Shown piece by piece: positions 60,714-64,000 of a DNA stretch of 64,000 nucleotides. Each line of letters opens with the position of its first letter. Within the stretch, counting starts at the first letter, position 1. Under the pieces are notes generated by a model. It saw only the letters and a program-made list of their open reading frames with translations, did not search any database and was not told the DNA's origin. Source of the DNA: Bacillota bacterium (GTDB lineage Bacteria; Bacillota; Clostridia; Acetivibrionales; DTU013); assembly GCA_023412915.1 (NCBI GenBank), contig JAEZRE010000017.1:124001-188000 (forward strand), given 5' to 3'. The position numbers and the translations under genes were made by a program.

Positions 60714-62027
60714 TTACCGTTTTTCGCCATTCTCCCTGTCAAAGCGGACCTTGATGGCGTTTGCGTGGCCGTCGAGCTTTTCATACTCCGCGAACCGAAT
60801 GACATATTCGCTTGCCTTTTCCAGCGCCTGCCTCGTGTAAGAGATCACGCTGGATTTCTTCATATAGTCGGCTACGTTTAGCGGAGAGAAGAATCTGGCG
60901 GTCCCTCCAGTCGGCAGCACGTGGTTGGGTCCTGCGAAATAATCCCCCAGCGGCTCGGGCGACCAGTGCCCGAGGAATACCGCGCCCGCATTTTTCACGT
61001 ACGACAGCTTGCTGAAAGGCTCCTCAATGCACAATTCCAGGTGTTCGGGCGCAATGCGGTTGACTACGTCCATTGCCTCGTCGAGATCGTTGACGATTAT
61101 GGCAGCGCTGTAATCCGCAAGCGATCTGTCCAGTATGCCCTTCCTCGAAAGCTGTGCATACTGCTTTTCAATCTCTTTTACCACGGCGTTGGCCAACTTC
61201 TCGGACGGCGTTATCAGAATTGAAGCCGAAAGCACGTCATGCTCGGCTTGTGAGAGAAGATCGGCCGCCACAAACACGGGATTTGCGGAATCATCCGCCA
61301 CAACTGTGATCTCGCTGGGGCCGGCAAACATGTCGATGTCGCAGTAGCCGTATACGAGCCTTTTTGCCGTCGATACATAAATGTTGCCGGGGCCGAATAT
61401 CTTATCCACCTTCGGCACCGTCTCCGTTCCGAATACCATGGCCGCGACCGCCTGCGCGCCTCCCATTTTGTATATCTCATCAACACCCGCTTCCTTTGCG
61501 GCTGCCAGCACCGCCGGATCTATCCTTCCGTCGCTGCCGGGAGGCGTTGCCATTATTATTTTCCCTACGCCTGCAACCTTCGCAGGCAGGGTCGTCATGA
61601 GGACGGTGGAGGTCAGCACGGCAGTCCCGCCCGGCACATATATGCCGACCACCTCGAGAGGCCGATAAAGCTGCCCCAGAAGTATTCCGTCCTCCCCCGC
61701 CGTAAACCAGGAGTTCTCCTTCTGCTTCTCATGAAATGCCGTAATGTTGGCTTTAGACTTCCTTATGACATCGATGAGCTTTGGATCGACCGCGTCGTAT
61801 GCGGCCTTTATTTCCTCTTCCGATACCTTCATTGAAGAAGAATCGAGCTCTGCCCTGTCGAATTTTTTTGTATATTCAAGAACAGCCTTGTCTCCGTTTT
61901 CCCTTACATTCGTCAGGATAGCCTCCACGGCTCCGATAACATCCTGCCGGCCGACCCTGTCGCGTCCCACCAGCTTGTCGAACAACCCGGAGTCCTTCCC
62001 CTGCCGCATATCGATAATTTTTATCAT
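60714..62027 (-). CDS. hisD: Histidinol dehydrogenase
   Basis: 437 residues. Zn- and NAD-dependent oxidation of histidinol to histidine in two steps. PGGTAVLTSTVLMT, GPGNIYVSTAKR, DMFAGPSEITVVAD, SQAEHDVLSASIL and GPNHVLPTGGTARF are all present. ATG at 62027 follows AAGGAGG. Confidence 0.98.
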   Translation of the reverse strand: MIKIIDMRQGKDSGLFDKLVGRDRVGRQDVIGAVEAILTNVRENGDKAVLEYTKKFDRAELDSSSMKVSEEEIKAAYDAVDPKLIDVIRKSKANITAFHEKQKENSWFTAGEDGILLGQLYRPLEVVGIYVPGGTAVLTSTVLMTTLPAKVAGVGKIIMATPPGSDGRIDPAVLAAAKEAGVDEIYKMGGAQAVAAMVFGTETVPKVDKIFGPGNIYVSTAKRLVYGYCDIDMFAGPSEITVVADDSANPVFVAADLLSQAEHDVLSASILITPSEKLANAVVKEIEKQYAQLSRKGILDRSLADYSAAIIVNDLDEAMDVVNRIAPEHLELCIEEPFSKLSYVKNAGAVFLGHWSPEPLGDYFAGPNHVLPTGGTARFFSPLNVADYMKKSSVISYTRQALEKASEYVIRFAEYEKLDGHANAIKVRFDRENGEKR

Positions 62028-62070
62028 AATTACCTCCTTAATTTAGACATCCATAGACAGCTCTGATTTT

Positions 62071-62730
62071 CTATCGGATATCAGATCCCTGCAGCTGCGC
62101 CTTCAACCCGTCTATGATCGCGTTGATCCTCTCGCTCTCCATCTTCATACTGACGCGGTTGACAACCATCCTCGCGCTGATTTCGGAGATCGTATCCAGC
62201 ACGACCAACCCGTTTTCCTTAAGCGTCCTGCCGCTCTCCACAAGGTCAACGATCACTTCCGAAAGCCCCACGAGCGGCGCCAGTTCGACAGAACCGTTAA
62301 GCTTGATTATCTCTATCGATTCCCTGCGTTTATGTTCAAAGTATTCACGCGCTATACGCGGATATTTTGTAGCAACCCTTTTGTTATTCAGGCTGTCGAG
62401 CTTCCCCGCCAGTTCGGCAGGTCCCGCGACGACCATCCTGCACGCTGCGAAGCCCAGGTTCAGTACCTCATAAAGATGCCGTCCCTCCTCGAGCAGCGTA
62501 TCCTTGCCCACGATGCCTATATCGGCAGCGCCGTATTCAACATATGTAGGAACGTCGGCAGGCTTCACAAGAAAAAACTTTATCCTGCTTTTCTCGTCCG
62601 TAAATATCAGCTTGCGGGACTCATTCCGGTATTCGGAGCAGTCTATCCCAAGCTTTTCGAGCAGTCCGACGGACAGATCCGTCAGCCGTCCCTTTGACAA
62701 CGCTATAGTAAGATATCTCAACCTCTTCAC
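62071..62730 (-). CDS. hisG: ATP phosphoribosyltransferase catalytic subunit, short form
   Basis: 219 residues, the short HisG that needs HisZ. TIALSKGRL at the start, KPADVPTYVEYGAADIGIVGKD, and KVATKYPRIAREYF-like sequence. First step of histidine synthesis. The regulatory C-terminal domain of long HisG is missing, as expected with hisZ beside it; start overlaps hisZ by 4 bp. Confidence 0.97.
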   Translation of the reverse strand: MKRLRYLTIALSKGRLTDLSVGLLEKLGIDCSEYRNESRKLIFTDEKSRIKFFLVKPADVPTYVEYGAADIGIVGKDTLLEEGRHLYEVLNLGFAACRMVVAGPAELAGKLDSLNNKRVATKYPRIAREYFEHKRRESIEIIKLNGSVELAPLVGLSEVIVDLVESGRTLKENGLVVLDTISEISARMVVNRVSMKMESERINAIIDGLKAQLQGSDIR

Positions 62731-63983
62731 CTCTTCAACAATTCACTGAGCTTGACCATGCAAACCTCACCCGACTGGACATAATGTATCTCGACCGTGT
62801 CCTCGTCTACAATCCTGAGCACGCCTCCGATATTTCTGGCCGCGGCGTATTTTATAGCTTCCCCGGCAGTGCTGCCCGCGATGTCCAATTCCACGACAAG
62901 CCCCTGGTTCCTGAGCTCTGCGCAAAGCTCGATCGCTGTTTTCCTGCCGTGTTCGGCATAGCAGACGAGACTGTCGGTAACAGGTCTCTCCGTATCTATT
63001 TTCTGCCTCTGGAGCGCCATGAGTATCATATTGACACCCAGCGAAAAACCGGTGGCCGGACATTCCTTGCCAAATTCTCCGACCAGTTTGTCATATCTGC
63101 CGCCTGTCAATATGGGAAAACCTACTCCATAGGTGAAACCCCTGAATATGATTCCTGTATCGTAGGAAAGGCCTCTTAGCATGCCCAGATCGACGGAGAC
63201 ATATTGCCCCAGACCGTAATCCTCCAGTATATTGAGCACCTGACGTATATTTTCCAGTGCATCGCGCGATCTTTTATTCAGTTCAAAGGCTTCAGCCTTC
63301 TCTATGACATCGACCGAACCGAAAAAGCCCGGCAGTCCTGAGATCAGCTTTTTAAGCTCCTCACGGATCTCGCTGCGATTCAGGAATTCCTCCAGCCCGA
63401 CGTAATCCTTGCGGTCTATGAGTGTTCTGACCTGGGCCGTATCCTTCTCGGAAAGCCCTGTTTCCTCCATCAGTCCGTTGAAAAACTCGACCTGGCCTAT
63501 ATCGACCTGGAAGTTCTCGAGTCCGGACGCCTTAAGCGCCTGTATCGCCACTGCTATGACTTCGGCGTCGGACTCGGGCGTGCTGACCCCGAGCACTTCG
63601 ACGCCTGCCTGTGTGAACTCGTTTTGCTTGCCGCCGCCGTAATCGTTATATCTGAATACGTTCCCGATATATGAGATTCGGACCGGGTAGGCAGCCTCCC
63701 TGAATTTTGTGGCGGTTATCCTTGCCACAGGCACTGTTATGTCAGGCCTCAGCACAAGTATCCTGCCCTGCTGGTCGAAAAACTTGAACATATCCTCCTG
63801 GGGCATTGCGCCTTCATCGGAGGCAAACACATCGTAAAACTCGATGGACGGCGTTTCGACCTCGTTGAAACCGCAGCTTCTGAACAACGCCCTGAGCTTC
63901 TGCTCCAGGCTGCGTTTCAGGCTGCAGTCCTCAAATAATATATCCTGAACTCCATCCGGCGTATAGATTTTCCACTTGGACAC
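62727..63983 (-). CDS. hisZ: ATP phosphoribosyltransferase regulatory subunit
   Basis: 418 residues, related to histidyl-tRNA synthetase but used as the histidine-sensing partner of short HisG. PDGVQDILFEDC, LRPDITVPVARI, YIGNVFRY, GLSYDTGIIFRGF and LTGGRYDKL. The start is taken at GTG 63983, with GAGGTG 7 nt upstream; the frame is open to the window end. First visible gene of the his operon; the promoter lies outside. Confidence 0.95.
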   Translation of the reverse strand: MSKWKIYTPDGVQDILFEDCSLKRSLEQKLRALFRSCGFNEVETPSIEFYDVFASDEGAMPQEDMFKFFDQQGRILVLRPDITVPVARITATKFREAAYPVRISYIGNVFRYNDYGGGKQNEFTQAGVEVLGVSTPESDAEVIAVAIQALKASGLENFQVDIGQVEFFNGLMEETGLSEKDTAQVRTLIDRKDYVGLEEFLNRSEIREELKKLISGLPGFFGSVDVIEKAEAFELNKRSRDALENIRQVLNILEDYGLGQYVSVDLGMLRGLSYDTGIIFRGFTYGVGFPILTGGRYDKLVGEFGKECPATGFSLGVNMILMALQRQKIDTERPVTDSLVCYAEHGRKTAIELCAELRNQGLVVELDIAGSTAGEAIKYAAARNIGGVLRIVDEDTVEIHYVQSGEVCMVKLSELLKR

Positions 63984-64000
63984 TTGAGCGCACCTCACTT

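Overview
The window is a stretch of a low-to-mid GC Firmicute chromosome, most likely a member of the Clostridia. The pointers are the secE-nusG-rplKA-rplJL-rpoB cluster, an L10 leader with an attenuator, a perfect CIRCE box at groESL, a Firmicute-type PhoP box at pstS, an SLH-anchored surface protein, families typical of clostridia (YkvI, YkuS, DUF5711, DUF6472, GldG/DUF4340 ABC cassette) and frequent GTG/TTG starts with strong AGGAGG sites. No species can be named from the sequence alone. No tRNA, rRNA, CRISPR array, insertion sequence or prophage was seen. Most genes are on the minus strand; plus-strand genes are 26399-27577, 34141-36997, 38959-39471, 41019-43226 and 49065-52167. Layout, left to right: 1-9170 holds the ribosomal/RNA polymerase cluster (rpmG, secE, nusG, rplK, rplA, then rplJ and rplL behind their own promoter and leader, then rpoB). 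A 1278-residue glycine-rich repeat SLH protein sits between rplL and rpoB with its own promoter and terminators on both sides. 9261-13075 carries ilvD and ilvB with a strongly folded spacer. 13158-16258 has a CvpA-like protein, a DUF5711 propeller and a YkvI transporter. 16362-20883 is a four-gene ABC/GldG/DUF4340 cassette, followed by a Ca2+ P-type ATPase, an A+T-rich acetyltransferase next to a 111-bp hairpin, and MgtC. 27532-31044 is a merR-mutS-mutS operon. 31161-33776 has a 3D-domain protein, a phosphoesterase and a Cys-rich small protein. 34038-36997 is pstSCA behind a four-repeat PhoP box, without pstB or phoU beside it. A third, membrane-anchored MutS-like ATPase follows. 38959-48851 is a mixed set of small enzymes and surface proteins (PAP2 phosphatase, 14-blade RCC1 protein, metallo-beta-lactamase-fold proteins, acetyltransferase, methyltransferase, PhD-Uma2 fusion). 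49018-52167 holds padR-HAAS and a membrane glycosyltransferase, then a 232-nt rod-shaped structured element. 52455-54573 is groESL. 54660-63983 is the full histidine operon hisZGDCB-purC-hisHAFIE. How they work together: the his operon makes histidine from PRPP and releases AICAR, and purC embedded in it makes the AICAR precursor SAICAR. PstSCA imports phosphate under apparent PhoP control. PadR most likely controls itself and the HAAS membrane protein. The most unexplained parts are the structured element at 52185-52416, the folded ilvD-ilvB spacer, the merR-mutS-mutS operon, the SLH repeat gene lodged in the rplL-rpoB interval, and the PhD-Uma2 fusion with a palindrome at its transcription start. 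Gaps over 300 bp (1034-1600, 32388-32719, 33777-34140, 52168-52503) are described as separate entries.
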